The notes under the pieces: model-generated
Told to the model about the DNA's origin: nothing
Databases searched by the model: none
Seen by the model: only the letters and a program-made list of their open reading frames with translations
Position numbers and translations under genes: made by a program
Shown here: piece by piece, positions 47,184 through 54,968 of the stretch
Layout: each line of letters starts with the position of its first letter
How positions within the stretch are numbered: the first letter of the stretch is position 1
Assembly (NCBI GenBank): GCA_020638905.1
Contig: JACKHP010000003.1
Location: 186,001-250,000, forward strand
Source: Planctomycetota bacterium
Lineage (GTDB): Bacteria; Planctomycetota; B15-G4
Length of the DNA: 64,000 nt
Reading direction: 5' to 3'

Positions 47184-48362
47184 TCAGAAGAAGTCGGGCA
47201 TCCAGGGCGCGGACGTGCCGAACAGCGCGTCGAAGGCGGCCAGGTCGGCGGGCGCCCCGTCGAGCAGCCCGAGCGTGACGAGCTCGCCCGCGCTCGCGAA
47301 GCCGGTGTACGCCGCGGCCAGCCCGCGCACGTCGATCTTCAGCAATCCCTGGCCGCCGTCGCTCACGCGCGTCGCGTCGGGGTGCACCTCGAGCAGGAAG
47401 CGCCGGTGGTTGGCCGGGAGGCCGTCGTCGCGCACGTCGAGGTGCAGCTCGCCCGTGGCGCCGTGCGGCCAGCCGCGCGCCTCGAGCGCCGCCTGCACGT
47501 TCAGGATGCGCGTCATCCAGGGCATGAAGAGCGAGGTCTTCGTGCGGCCGTGCGAGGCGAGCCCGACGAGCGGGTGACGCACCGAGCCGTGCAGCACGGC
47601 GGTCGGCGAGAGCGTCGAGTAGCTCTGCAGGAAGGCCAGCAGGCGACGTCCCGCGGCGGCCGTGTTCACGACGCAGTCGGTCAGGGTGAGGTCCTTGCCC
47701 ATGAGCCAGTCGGGCGGCTGCGCGAACGAGAGGTAGGCCTCGACCTCGCCCGACGCGCCGCGCACGACGAAGTGGTGCGCGTCCTTGCCGTCGACCCTGC
47801 GCACGCGCTCCCAGAGGATGGCGTCGCGGCGCAGCATGCCGTTGCGCGCACTCGCGAAGACCTGCTGCGCGGCCTCCATCTCGGCGAAGTCGGCGGGACC
47901 GGCCTCGCACAGCTCGGGCTCGAGGTCGCGCGCGACGAGTCCCTGCAACGGGAGCTCGAGACGCTCGCGCACGCCGGCCAGCGCGTAGCCCACGCTGCGG
48001 TAGAGCGGCACCGTCGCCGGGTAGAGCGACGCGATCGGGACGCCCTGGGCGCCGCGCTCGCGCGCCGCCTCGAGCATGAGCGTCTGCGCCGCGCCGCGTC
48101 CGCGCCAGACCGGGTCGATGGCCACCGCCGCGACGCCGTCGCACGGGACGCAGCGTCCGGAGAACCACTGGCCGAGCAGGTACCACTTGAGCCCGCCGAC
48201 GACCGCGCCGTCGGCGCGCACGACGCGCAGCGCGTCCCGCGGACTCTTGCGCAGCGCCTCGCCGGCCTTCTGCTCGTCGATGCCGTACGAGACGGCGAGC
48301 AGGTGCGCGAAGCGATCGAGCTCCCGGTCGTCCTGCGGGGCGGTGACCTCGTACGTCGTCAT
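47184..48362 (-). CDS. Eis-like GNAT acetyltransferase with SCP2-like C-terminal domain
   Basis: The 392-residue protein starts at ATG 48362. Its ATG overlaps the stop of the aminotransferase (ATGA), and GAGG lies 7 bases upstream. Residues about 1-150 form the first GNAT domain, with the acetyl-CoA motif VAIDPVWRGRGAAQTLMLEA (about 80-100). A second degenerate GNAT region follows. Residues about 290-392 resemble the sterol-carrier-like domain of Eis proteins (TRVSDGGQGLLKIDVRGLAA, TLGLLDG, FGTSAPWMPDFF, the last with the typical C-terminal Asp-Phe-Phe). Eis enzymes acetylate amines on many substrates, including aminoglycosides. In this operon the native substrate is more likely a metabolite. 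Confidence 0.85.
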   Translation of the reverse strand: MTTYEVTAPQDDRELDRFAHLLAVSYGIDEQKAGEALRKSPRDALRVVRADGAVVGGLKWYLLGQWFSGRCVPCDGVAAVAIDPVWRGRGAAQTLMLEAARERGAQGVPIASLYPATVPLYRSVGYALAGVRERLELPLQGLVARDLEPELCEAGPADFAEMEAAQQVFASARNGMLRRDAILWERVRRVDGKDAHHFVVRGASGEVEAYLSFAQPPDWLMGKDLTLTDCVVNTAAAGRRLLAFLQSYSTLSPTAVLHGSVRHPLVGLASHGRTKTSLFMPWMTRILNVQAALEARGWPHGATGELHLDVRDDGLPANHRRFLLEVHPDATRVSDGGQGLLKIDVRGLAAAYTGFASAGELVTLGLLDGAPADLAAFDALFGTSAPWMPDFF

Positions 48363-49660
48363 GCGGGACCTCGGTGGGCAGGCAGCTCGACGCGCAGCGC
48401 GTCGGCCAGCACGCGGTACTCGTCGAGCGTGTCGTAGAGCTGGGCCGAGACGCGCAGCAGCCGGCGTCCCAGCAGGGTCATCACGGGGACCTCGATGCGG
48501 TGCTTCGTGAAGAGCGCGTCCTGCAGCGGATCGATGCCGTTCGCGAGCGGCGCGACGGGCGGCAGCGGCAGCACGAGCGCCGCGAGCGAGCCGAGCATCG
48601 ACGCCGGCCCGAGCACGTCGAGCTCGAGCGCGTCGTCGAGCAGCGTGCGCGCGGCGATCGCGAGCGAGCGGTTGGCCGCCATGACCTCGGGCCATCCGCC
48701 GGGCAGACGCGTGCGCAGGAACTCGAGCGCCGCGGGGACGGACAGCAGCGCGCTCGGGTCGGAGGTACCCGTCCAGTCGAACTCGAGGTGCAGGCGCGAG
48801 CGGTCGGTGCGCGTCGCGTTCGCGCCGTGGCTGATGACGTGCGGACGGATCGCGTCGCGCCGGTCCTCGCGCACCCACAGGAAGGCCGCGCCCTTCGGCG
48901 CGCAGACCCACTTGTGCAGGTTGCCGGTGTAGTACGCCGCGCCGAGCCGTCCGAGATCGAGCGGCAGCATGCCCGGCGCGTGGGCCCCGTCGACGAGCAG
49001 GTCGACGCCGCGCTCGGCCAGCTTTCGGACGAGCGCCGCGACCGGCAGCACGAGCCCCGAAGGACTCGTGACGTGGTCGATCATCGCCAGCTTCGTGCGC
49101 GGCGTGACCGCCGCGAGCACCCGCTCGACGACCGCGTCGTCCCCCGCCAGCGGGATCGGCAGCGCCGCGCGCACCACCTTCGCGCCCGTGCGCGCCGCGA
49201 CGAACTCGGCCGCGTTCGTGCACGCGTTGTAGCCGTGATCGGTGACGACGATCTCGTCGCCCGGCGCGAAGTCCAGCGAGCGCAGCACCGCGTTCACGCC
49301 GGTCGTCGCGTTCGGCACGAACACGAGGTCGTCCGGACGCGCGCCGACGAACGCCGCGAGCTCGGTGCGCGCCGCGTCGAGCAGTCCCTCGAGCTCGCGC
49401 ACCATGAAGCGGATCGGCTCGCGCTCCAGCCGGGTGCGGTACCCGTCCTGCACCGCGAGCACCGCCTTGGGACACGCGCCGAAGCTGCCGTGGTTCAGGA
49501 ACACGATGTCGTCGTCGAGGTGCCAGAGCGAGCGCGCCGCGCGCGGCGTCGTGAGGTCGCCGTCCCACGGGAGCGCGGCGGAGGACGACGCGGACGCATG
49601 CGGCGCGGGCGACGACGAGTCGGCGGACGCGGACGAAGACGGCGTGCGGGACGGGCTCAT
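48359..49660 (-). CDS. class V aminotransferase, isopenicillin N epimerase-like
   Basis: ATG 49660 gives 433 residues. The first 30 residues are a Ser/Ala-rich low-complexity tail. The fold-type I pattern is FLNHGSFGACPKAV (residues about 55-70), ATTGVNAVLRSLDF, DEIVVTDHGYNACTNAA (about 145-160), LLVDGAHAPGMLPLD (Asp of the cofactor pair) and YYTGNLHKWVCAPKGAAFLW (about 245-265), in which the HK lysine holds pyridoxal phosphate. The stop overlaps the acetyltransferase start by four bases. Members perform epimerisation, desulfuration or transamination, and the substrate cannot be read from sequence. Its partnership with an Eis-like acetyltransferase suggests acetylation of its product. Confidence 0.88.
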   Translation of the reverse strand: MSPSRTPSSSASADSSSPAPHASASSSAALPWDGDLTTPRAARSLWHLDDDIVFLNHGSFGACPKAVLAVQDGYRTRLEREPIRFMVRELEGLLDAARTELAAFVGARPDDLVFVPNATTGVNAVLRSLDFAPGDEIVVTDHGYNACTNAAEFVAARTGAKVVRAALPIPLAGDDAVVERVLAAVTPRTKLAMIDHVTSPSGLVLPVAALVRKLAERGVDLLVDGAHAPGMLPLDLGRLGAAYYTGNLHKWVCAPKGAAFLWVREDRRDAIRPHVISHGANATRTDRSRLHLEFDWTGTSDPSALLSVPAALEFLRTRLPGGWPEVMAANRSLAIAARTLLDDALELDVLGPASMLGSLAALVLPLPPVAPLANGIDPLQDALFTKHRIEVPVMTLLGRRLLRVSAQLYDTLDEYRVLADALRVELPAHRGPA

Positions 49661-49830
49661 GGCGGACGGATGCTCGCAGGCGGACGCGGGACGCCGCGCG
49701 GAATGCCGCGCGGAGTGCGATGGCCCGCATGATGGCACGCGGCGCCGCGGGTCGGACGGCGCGTGGGGCGTCCAGTTGTGCGACGGACGCTGCGGGGGGC
49801 GGTCCACTCCCCAGCCCGCCGCATCCCAGG

Positions 49831-49836
49831 TAGACT
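49831..49836 (+). promoter_or_regulatory. putative -10 element (TAGACT)
   Basis: TAGACT, 47 bases upstream of the secreted beta-helix gene at 49884. Confidence 0.4.
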
Positions 49837-49883
49837 CCGACCCGGAGGGACGTCCTGCCCACGCGGCATCCGGGAGCCAAGCC

Positions 49884-51188
49884 ATGACCGACCTGCGCAC
49901 CACTCTGTCGTCGACCGCGCTGGTCGCGCTGCTCGCTCTGGGCCCCGTCGCCTCGGCGGCCGATGTCTGGACGGTCCCGGGCGACGCCGCGACGGTGCAG
50001 GGCGCCGTCGACCTGGCCGGGCCGGGGGACGTCGTGCTCGTCGCGCCGGGCGACTACCCCGAGGCGGTGACCGTGGTGGGCAAGGGCATCACCCTCGTCG
50101 CCGACGGCGCGGCCTCGCTCCTCCGCTGCTACGTGCGCGACGTCCCGGCGGGACAGGTGTTCGTGCTCGACGGCTTCACGCTCGATCCGCTCGCGGCACC
50201 CGGCGCGGCGATCACCGCCTTCGCCGCCGAGAACGACGACGGTCCGGTGCGCGTCCAGCACTGCACGATCCTGGGCAACGCGGGCTTCGCCGGATCGACG
50301 GCCACGAACTCACCGTCCAAGCAGGGTCTGCGCGCGGCGAGCGTGATCGACGCCCACGCCGCCTTCCACCACTGCACGATCGAGGGCGGCGACGGCGCCG
50401 ACCTGACCGACGCAGGCGCGCAGTTCTTCGCCACCGCGGGAGGGCCGGGACTCACCATGATCCTCGCCGACGTGGCGCTCTACGACACGACCGTGAGTGG
50501 TGGACGCGGCGGGTCGTACCTCGACGCGACGACGCTGAACGCACCCCCGGGTGGCGTCGGCATCGACGTCGACACCTCGAGCGTGTCGGCCCACGGCACG
50601 ACGCTCGTCGGCGGTGACGGAGGCGCCGGCAACTGCGTCGCATCCGTCTGCGGCAACGGCGGCAAGGGCGGCGACGGCATCGTCCAGCGCGGGAGCGGCG
50701 TGGCCTCGATCCTGCGCGGCGCGACGTTCGAGCCCGGCGCCGGCGGCGCCGCGGGCGGACCGGGCGCGTTCGCCGGACAACCGGGCAGCGACGTCCAGAT
50801 GATCTCGGGCACGAAGACCGAGTACGTCCACGCCTATCGCGGGTTCGACGCCGACTCGCCCGTGCGCGAAGGCGGCCCGCTCACGCTCACGTTCGAGGGC
50901 CAGGTCGGCGACACGCTCCTGCTGTTCGCCGCGCTGAACGGGGCGCATCTCGCCAAGCCGCTGCACGAAGGCATCTTCCACCTCGGCGGCGCGCTGCTGC
51001 TGCCGGGCTTCTTCGTGGCCGTCATGCCCGATGGACTCGGCGGCGTGCTGCCGGTGTCGCTGACCGTCCCCGAACTGGGCGGATCGCTTCAAGCCGTCGA
51101 CCTGCATCTCCAGGCCGTGAACGTCGCCGACGGTGTCGCCCTGCTCGGCCCACCCCAGGTCGTCACGATGCTCGACGCGTCGCTCTGA
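49884..51188 (+). CDS. secreted right-handed beta-helix protein
   Basis: ATG 49884 follows GGGAG and gives 434 residues. The signal peptide is residues 1-26 (ending GPVASAAD). The opening VWTVPGDAATVQGAVDLAGP and DVVLVAPGDYPEAVTV is the standard start of parallel beta-helix proteins, followed by turns of 20-25 residues with Gly/Asn/Asp ladders (VQHCTILGNAGF, FHHCTIEGGDGADLTDAG, VGGDGGAGNCVASVCGNGG). Residues about 325-434 are a separate beta-sandwich (GPLTLTFEGQVGDTLLLFAA, EGIFHLGGALLLPG, a leucine-rich ending with LDASL). This may be a distant variant of the shared C-terminal domain, but it lacks PFKGG and the TP tail, so I keep it apart. The function is unknown. Confidence 0.75.
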   Translation: MTDLRTTLSSTALVALLALGPVASAADVWTVPGDAATVQGAVDLAGPGDVVLVAPGDYPEAVTVVGKGITLVADGAASLLRCYVRDVPAGQVFVLDGFTLDPLAAPGAAITAFAAENDDGPVRVQHCTILGNAGFAGSTATNSPSKQGLRAASVIDAHAAFHHCTIEGGDGADLTDAGAQFFATAGGPGLTMILADVALYDTTVSGGRGGSYLDATTLNAPPGGVGIDVDTSSVSAHGTTLVGGDGGAGNCVASVCGNGGKGGDGIVQRGSGVASILRGATFEPGAGGAAGGPGAFAGQPGSDVQMISGTKTEYVHAYRGFDADSPVREGGPLTLTFEGQVGDTLLLFAALNGAHLAKPLHEGIFHLGGALLLPGFFVAVMPDGLGGVLPVSLTVPELGGSLQAVDLHLQAVNVADGVALLGPPQVVTMLDASL

Positions 51189-51348
51189 GGCGCCGCGTTC
51201 GCGCGACACGGCGCGCACTGCACCGACCTTCGCTCGCGCCCGCGGCCTTGGCGTCCAGGACCCGCCGCAGCTCGTCGCCGGGAGTCCCGCTTCGCGGAGC
51301 CTGCGACCTCGGCCACCCCCAGCCGATCGGCGTCGGATGACGCCCCGA

Positions 51349-51365
51349 GCAGAACGACGTTCTGC
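51349..51365. promoter_or_regulatory. palindrome upstream of the sigma-like gene
   Basis: GCAGAAC-GAC-GTTCTGC is a perfect 7-bp inverted repeat with a 3-base centre, 52 bases upstream of the putative -10. It could be an operator. The rest of 51189-51348 holds nothing recognisable apart from a weak GCGCCG/CGGCGC repeat just after the previous stop. Confidence 0.35.
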
Positions 51366-51417
51366 GTCAACAGGGCGAGTTCGGGGCTTTTGACCTGTTG
51401 CCCGACGTCCCAGCGAG

Positions 51418-51423
51418 TACCCT
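51418..51423 (+). promoter_or_regulatory. putative -10 element (TACCCT)
   Basis: TACCCT, 101 bases upstream of the sigma-like gene. TTTTGACC lies upstream at an unusually long spacing (22 bases from TTGACC to TACCCT), so the -35 is uncertain. Confidence 0.4.
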
Positions 51424-51429
51424 GATTCC

Positions 51430-51492
51430 GCCGTCGGGGAAGGGTCACCCGCAAGGGTGGGTCCGGCGGTGCAGTGGCGGGCAGACCACTGC
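51430..51492 (+). promoter_or_regulatory. structured 5' leader of the sigma-like gene
   Basis: Two stem-loops follow the putative transcription start. CACCC-GCAA-GGGTG (51446-51459) has a GNRA-type GCAA tetraloop and is flanked by CCGCC (about 51429-51433) and GGCGG (51465-51469), which can form an outer stem. GCAGTGG/CCACTGC (51471-51492) is a perfect 7-bp stem with an 8-base loop and contains the alternative GTG start at 51474. Confidence 0.45.
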
Positions 51493-51524
51493 GTGGACCG
51501 GTGACGGCAGGCCGGAACTCGGGC

Positions 51525-53222
51525 ATGGCCAACGACGAGCAACTGCAGCGCGGGCACGACGGTGCGCCGTCCGCTCCGCTCGTCGCCACGATCCGCAGGG
51601 TGCTGGGCAAGGACGCGGCGCGGCTGCCCGACCCGTTCGACCTGGGTGACCCGACGCACGTCGACGCGGCCGCGCGTCCACTGCTGCGGCGCTTCTACGA
51701 GCGTGCCGACGCGGCGTGCTTCTCGCCGCTCGTCGAGCTGACCTGCGAGTTTCTCGCGCCGGTGGCGCTCGACGTCGTGCGCGAGGTCGGACTCCCGCTG
51801 TCGGACGACAGCATGCTCGGCGCGTTCTACGGTGCGCTGTTCTGCGACACGCGTCCGGCGCAGGTCGACGTGCGCGACTTCCTCTCGTTCGCCGAGCGCA
51901 AGCTGCGCGTGCTCGCCGAGGCGCGCGTGAAGTGGTTCGCCGCGCGACCGATCCCGCACCTCGAACGCTTGCCGAGCGGACTGCCTGCGCCGCGCTCGGC
52001 GTACCCCGGTGCGCCGGACGAAGGCGACCCGATCGAGGAGCCGCAGTCGATCGACAAGCTCGTGCCGAGCGGTGCGCCGCCGATCGCCGCCGCGATCGAC
52101 TTCGAGCACCTCGGTTTCACCTTCACCTGGTTGGTGGAGACGCTCTACTACCGCCTCGATCAGGCCCAGCGCGTCGTGCTGCGCGCCGCCGAGATCGAAG
52201 GCAAGTCACCCCGCCAGATCGCCGAAAGATCGGAGGTGGACGTGTCCGAAGCCACCGCCCGCCTCGACTCCGCCCGCGCCGCGCTCGCGCACTCGATCGA
52301 GGACGTCTGCGAGCGCCTCGCCGGCAAGGCCCGCCGCGCCGGCTGCACGCTCTCCGGCAAGCGCCCCGACGAGATCACCGCCGAGGACGTCGCGAAGCAC
52401 CTCGTCGAATGCGACGCCTGCGTGAAGTCGCTCGACGCGGTGAGCGCGCAACGCGAAGCGCTCGTCGTGCTCGGCAGTCCGCGCGACCCGAAGACGTCGC
52501 GTGTCGCCGCGCTCGTCGCCGACGCGCACGGAAAGGGCAAGGAGGCGCTGGCGAACTTCTTGTACGAACTGGCTCGCGCGTGCACAGACCAATCTCCATC
52601 ATTCCACAGGCGGGCCGAGCAGATACTCAGACCAGAGCCACCACACCAGATCCTCGAAGATGTGGATCAGTTGCGCTCACGCTCAGCCGAGTCCGTCGAG
52701 GCGATTGATCCGGCGAGCCAGGAACAGTGGGTTGCGCTCACACGCACCGTAGTCGCCGCCTTGGAAAGAGTCGAAGGCGAGACTGCTCGCGTGTTGCTTC
52801 GAAAGGCCTACTGCGAAGTCCTCGACAGTGACTGGGATACCGCGCAGGAGTTGCTCACCAAGGCAGTTGATGTTGCCGAGGGCCCCTTCAAAGACACCTG
52901 CCGCCATGCACTCCTCACGGCATTGTCAGAGTCGGGCAGGCACCAAGACGCGATCGACCTTGCTCGCGTGATGCTTTCCCATGGCACGTCCGCCAAAGCC
53001 GCGTGGTACGGCATCTGGCGCTCGCTGGCCCTCCTGGGAAGGGTCGACGAATGCGCTCACGCGGCGATTCAGTTTCGTGCCACCGATGCGATTCCATCTG
53101 CGCGGGAAGCGTGGGCAACACAGATTCGCGAAGCGGCTGAGGAACTCTCCGCAATCCTGAGGTGCAAGCCGAGCGATATTCATGAAGCTCTCGGACTCGC
53201 TGAGCTGGAGGCGGGATCATGA
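51525..53222 (+). CDS. sigma-factor-like protein with zinc-finger-like and helical-repeat extensions
   Basis: ATG 51525 gives 565 residues; GTG 51474 and 51501 are alternatives but lie in or near leader hairpins. Residues about 40-145 (DAAARPLLRRFYERADAACF, DDSMLGAFYGALFCDTRPAQ, DFLSFAERKLRVLAEARV) have the shape of sigma region 2. Residues about 190-255 (YYRLDQAQRVVLRAAEIEGK, PRQIAERSEVDVSEATARLD) are a good sigma region 4 helix-turn-helix. Residues about 285-300 (VAKHLVECDACVKSL) hold the His-x3-Cys-x2-Cys pattern of anti-sigma zinc domains. Residues about 340-560 are a helical tetratricopeptide-like region. The C-terminal half has visibly lower GC than the first half. Similar extended ECF-type factors occur in planctomycetes, where the extension is thought to regulate the factor. 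The last 4 bases overlap the next gene. Confidence 0.65.
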   Translation: MANDEQLQRGHDGAPSAPLVATIRRVLGKDAARLPDPFDLGDPTHVDAAARPLLRRFYERADAACFSPLVELTCEFLAPVALDVVREVGLPLSDDSMLGAFYGALFCDTRPAQVDVRDFLSFAERKLRVLAEARVKWFAARPIPHLERLPSGLPAPRSAYPGAPDEGDPIEEPQSIDKLVPSGAPPIAAAIDFEHLGFTFTWLVETLYYRLDQAQRVVLRAAEIEGKSPRQIAERSEVDVSEATARLDSARAALAHSIEDVCERLAGKARRAGCTLSGKRPDEITAEDVAKHLVECDACVKSLDAVSAQREALVVLGSPRDPKTSRVAALVADAHGKGKEALANFLYELARACTDQSPSFHRRAEQILRPEPPHQILEDVDQLRSRSAESVEAIDPASQEQWVALTRTVVAALERVEGETARVLLRKAYCEVLDSDWDTAQELLTKAVDVAEGPFKDTCRHALLTALSESGRHQDAIDLARVMLSHGTSAKAAWYGIWRSLALLGRVDECAHAAIQFRATDAIPSAREAWATQIREAAEELSAILRCKPSDIHEALGLAELEAGS

Positions 53223-53653
53223 GGCCGCCGAAGCAGCCTCGCATCATCGTCCTGCTGTTGGCTCTGGTTTTCGGCCACCAGGCGGGACTCGCATCCCAGC
53301 GTGGACCCTACTCGGCCGGCGGCGGAACACTTCCAGATCCTCCGACCTCGACCCCGCACCCCAGTAGCTACCAGCCCGGCGTCGGCACGCCCCCCACCGG
53401 CAAGGTCGTCGGCCCGCTCCCCTCCTTCATCTACTCGACGGTCAGTGACCGCTTCCTGCTCGTGCTGCGCCGGACGGACGGCAGCATCGTCGACGTGGCC
53501 CGCGCGCGCTCGCGCCACGAAGCCGTGCTCAGCGGACCCGAGGGCGAGTCGCTGCGGCTCGACGTGATCCCGCTGGACGGCGCGGGCGTCCCGATCCTCG
53601 GCATTCCCGTCGAGATCGGCGTGTCGGTCGCGGTGGCGATCGGCGCGCGCTGA
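53219..53653 (+). CDS. exported small protein coupled to the sigma-like gene
   Basis: ATG 53219 overlaps the upstream stop (ATGA), implying translational coupling. The 144-residue product has a signal peptide at about residues 7-25 (PRIIVLLLALVFGHQAGLAS), a Pro/Gly/Thr-rich region to about residue 62, and a compact beta-rich domain to the end (FLLVLRRTDGSIVDVARARS, LSGPEGESLRLDVIPLDGAG, closing with a hydrophobic VEIGVSVAVAIGAR). No family is recognised. The arrangement suggests an extracytoplasmic partner of the sigma-like protein, either its target or a signal sensor. It is convergent with the next gene, with only one base between the two stops. Confidence 0.65.
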   Translation: MRPPKQPRIIVLLLALVFGHQAGLASQRGPYSAGGGTLPDPPTSTPHPSSYQPGVGTPPTGKVVGPLPSFIYSTVSDRFLLVLRRTDGSIVDVARARSRHEAVLSGPEGESLRLDVIPLDGAGVPILGIPVEIGVSVAVAIGAR

Positions 53654-53654
53654 G

Positions 53655-54149
53655 TCACGACACGCGGTCGACCCCCACCCATGCGTTCGACGTGCCGAGG
53701 TCGCTCGCGCCGCTGGCCTTGGCGTACAGGAAGAGCTGCAGCTTGTATCCCGTGAGCCACTTGAGCGGGCCCTCGAGCACGGCCACGCCGAGCGGGACCT
53801 CGACGCCGGTGGGCAGCGTGACGACGCGCGTCTCGAGCTCGTGCTCGGTGACCTCGGCGAACCACGCGCCGAGCTCGTTCTTCTGACGCGCCATCGCGGC
53901 GGGGAAGCCGGCGGCCGGCATCTCCTTGACGTGCGCGGTGAGCGCGGCCCACTGGCTCCAGTCGCCGGAGAGCATGCAACGCACGGGCGCGATGCCGCAC
54001 ACCGCGAGGTAGCGCAGCAGCTCGAGCGTCGAGCGCTGGCCGTCCGACGGACGGTAGTCGAACGCGGCCGCATCGAGCTTGCCGTGCAGGTGCAGGCAGA
54101 TGTCGCACTCGCGCAGCATGGCGGCGGCGAGCTGGTCCTTGGTGATCAC
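53655..54149 (-). CDS. DinB-like four-helix protein
   Basis: A GTG at 54149 follows GAGG by 8 bases and gives 164 residues. The helical product carries His residues in ICLHLHGKLDAAAFDYRPSD and Tyr/Trp-rich later helices (WSQWAALTAHVKEM, WLTGYKLQLFLYAKASGASD). These resemble DUF1993/DUF1569-type members of the DinB superfamily, which use histidines to bind a metal in thiol-dependent transferases or hydrolases. A full three-His set is not obvious, so metal binding is uncertain. A TACACT element at 54200-54205 gives it its own promoter. Context offers no further clue. Confidence 0.6.
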   Translation of the reverse strand: MITKDQLAAAMLRECDICLHLHGKLDAAAFDYRPSDGQRSTLELLRYLAVCGIAPVRCMLSGDWSQWAALTAHVKEMPAAGFPAAMARQKNELGAWFAEVTEHELETRVVTLPTGVEVPLGVAVLEGPLKWLTGYKLQLFLYAKASGASDLGTSNAWVGVDRVS

Positions 54150-54199
54150 GGGTGTGTCCTCGGGGACGGGAAGGTCCGCGTCTCCGGCGGACGTCGGGG

Positions 54200-54205
54200 A
54201 GTGTA
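54200..54205 (-). promoter_or_regulatory. putative -10 element (TACACT)
   Basis: TACACT on the minus strand, 50 bases upstream of the DinB-like gene. Confidence 0.35.
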
Positions 54206-54309
54206 CCCATCGCGACCCGCGAGACGCGCCCACGCGATCCATGCACGCTCGATGCATCAACGCTCGGCCGACGCGCGACGTCGTCCGCCACGCCACCCCC
54301 GCGCGCGTC

Positions 54310-54825
54310 TCAGCGGTACGTCGGACGCCCCGCGTCGCGCCACCTCGCGTTCGCCGCGCGCAGCACGTCCGGCTGCAGCTTGAGCACCTTCACGAAGCGG
54401 CTCACGGCGATCCGCAGCGCGGACGCGGCCATCAGCGGATCGTCGCCGGCGGCCGCGAGCACGTCGAGCGCCTCGGCCACGAGCGCCGGCGCGTCGGCGT
54501 GCCCCTCGCTCACCGCGAGGCGCGCGCCGCCCGTCCGGCGGACGAAGAGCTCCGACGGCTCGAAGCCCTCGAGCTCGACCGGCGTGCGCACCTCGGCCGC
54601 CAGCCGGCGCCGCAGCCGCAGCAGCGCCTGCTCGCGGTTGCGCGTGGCCTCGCGGCTCTCGGCCGCCAGCGCCACCACCCCCGTGGGACGGTGCACGAGC
54701 CGCATCGCCGTCGAGACCTTGTTCCGGTGCTGTCCCCCGGGACCGCTGGCGCGCGTGGGCGTGGCCGAGACCTCGGCCAGCAGGGCCTCGTCGGACAGGC
54801 AGGCGGGATGGACGTGACGCTGCAT
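54310..54825 (-). CDS. peptide chain release factor-like protein (RF-1 GGQ domain)
   Basis: ATG 54825 gives 171 residues. The diagnostic peptidyl-tRNA hydrolase motif is RASGPGGQHRNKVSTAMRLV (residues about 27-46), with GGQ intact, followed by HRPTGVVALAAESREATRNR as in RF-1 domains. The stop-codon-recognition domains of true release factors are absent, so this belongs to the short ArfB/YaeJ/C12orf65-like group that rescues stalled ribosomes or hydrolyses specific peptidyl-tRNAs. The C-terminal part is a helical extension (DVLAAAGDDPLMAASALRIA) instead of the strongly basic ArfB tail, so direct mRNA-channel insertion is doubtful. It is divergent from the lipoprotein gene at 54969. Confidence 0.85.
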   Translation of the reverse strand: MQRHVHPACLSDEALLAEVSATPTRASGPGGQHRNKVSTAMRLVHRPTGVVALAAESREATRNREQALLRLRRRLAAEVRTPVELEGFEPSELFVRRTGGARLAVSEGHADAPALVAEALDVLAAAGDDPLMAASALRIAVSRFVKVLKLQPDVLRAANARWRDAGRPTYR

Positions 54826-54903
54826 GAACACCCATCGGCGGCCGCGCACGGCCTCGGATCGGCCCCTGCGGCCCGATCGCCGATGGACAGGCGCGACGTG
54901 GTG

Positions 54904-54913
54904 ACGATACCCT
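54904..54913. promoter_or_regulatory. compact divergent promoter
   Basis: GACGATACCCTATCGAC contains TATCGT on the minus strand (54904-54909) and TACCCT on the plus strand (54908-54913). They face the release-factor-like gene and the lipoprotein gene. TGGACA at 54884-54889 is an 18-base-spaced candidate -35 for the plus-strand gene. Confidence 0.45.
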
Positions 54914-54968
54914 ATCGACTTGCCGGCCACCGGCTGCTCCACATCCCGCACACTTCCGAGGTTCTCCC

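Noticed and set aside
47184..48362. Aminoglycoside-resistance gene (eis)
   Set aside because: The Eis fold is recognisable, but such acetyltransferases are common housekeeping proteins; operon context does not indicate resistance.
50850..51188. Seventh copy of the shared C-terminal domain at the end of the 49884 beta-helix protein
   Set aside because: It is a beta-sandwich of similar size, but PFKGG, the W-x-x-Q-x-W strand and the SNA...TP tail are absent, so I cannot support the assignment by eye.
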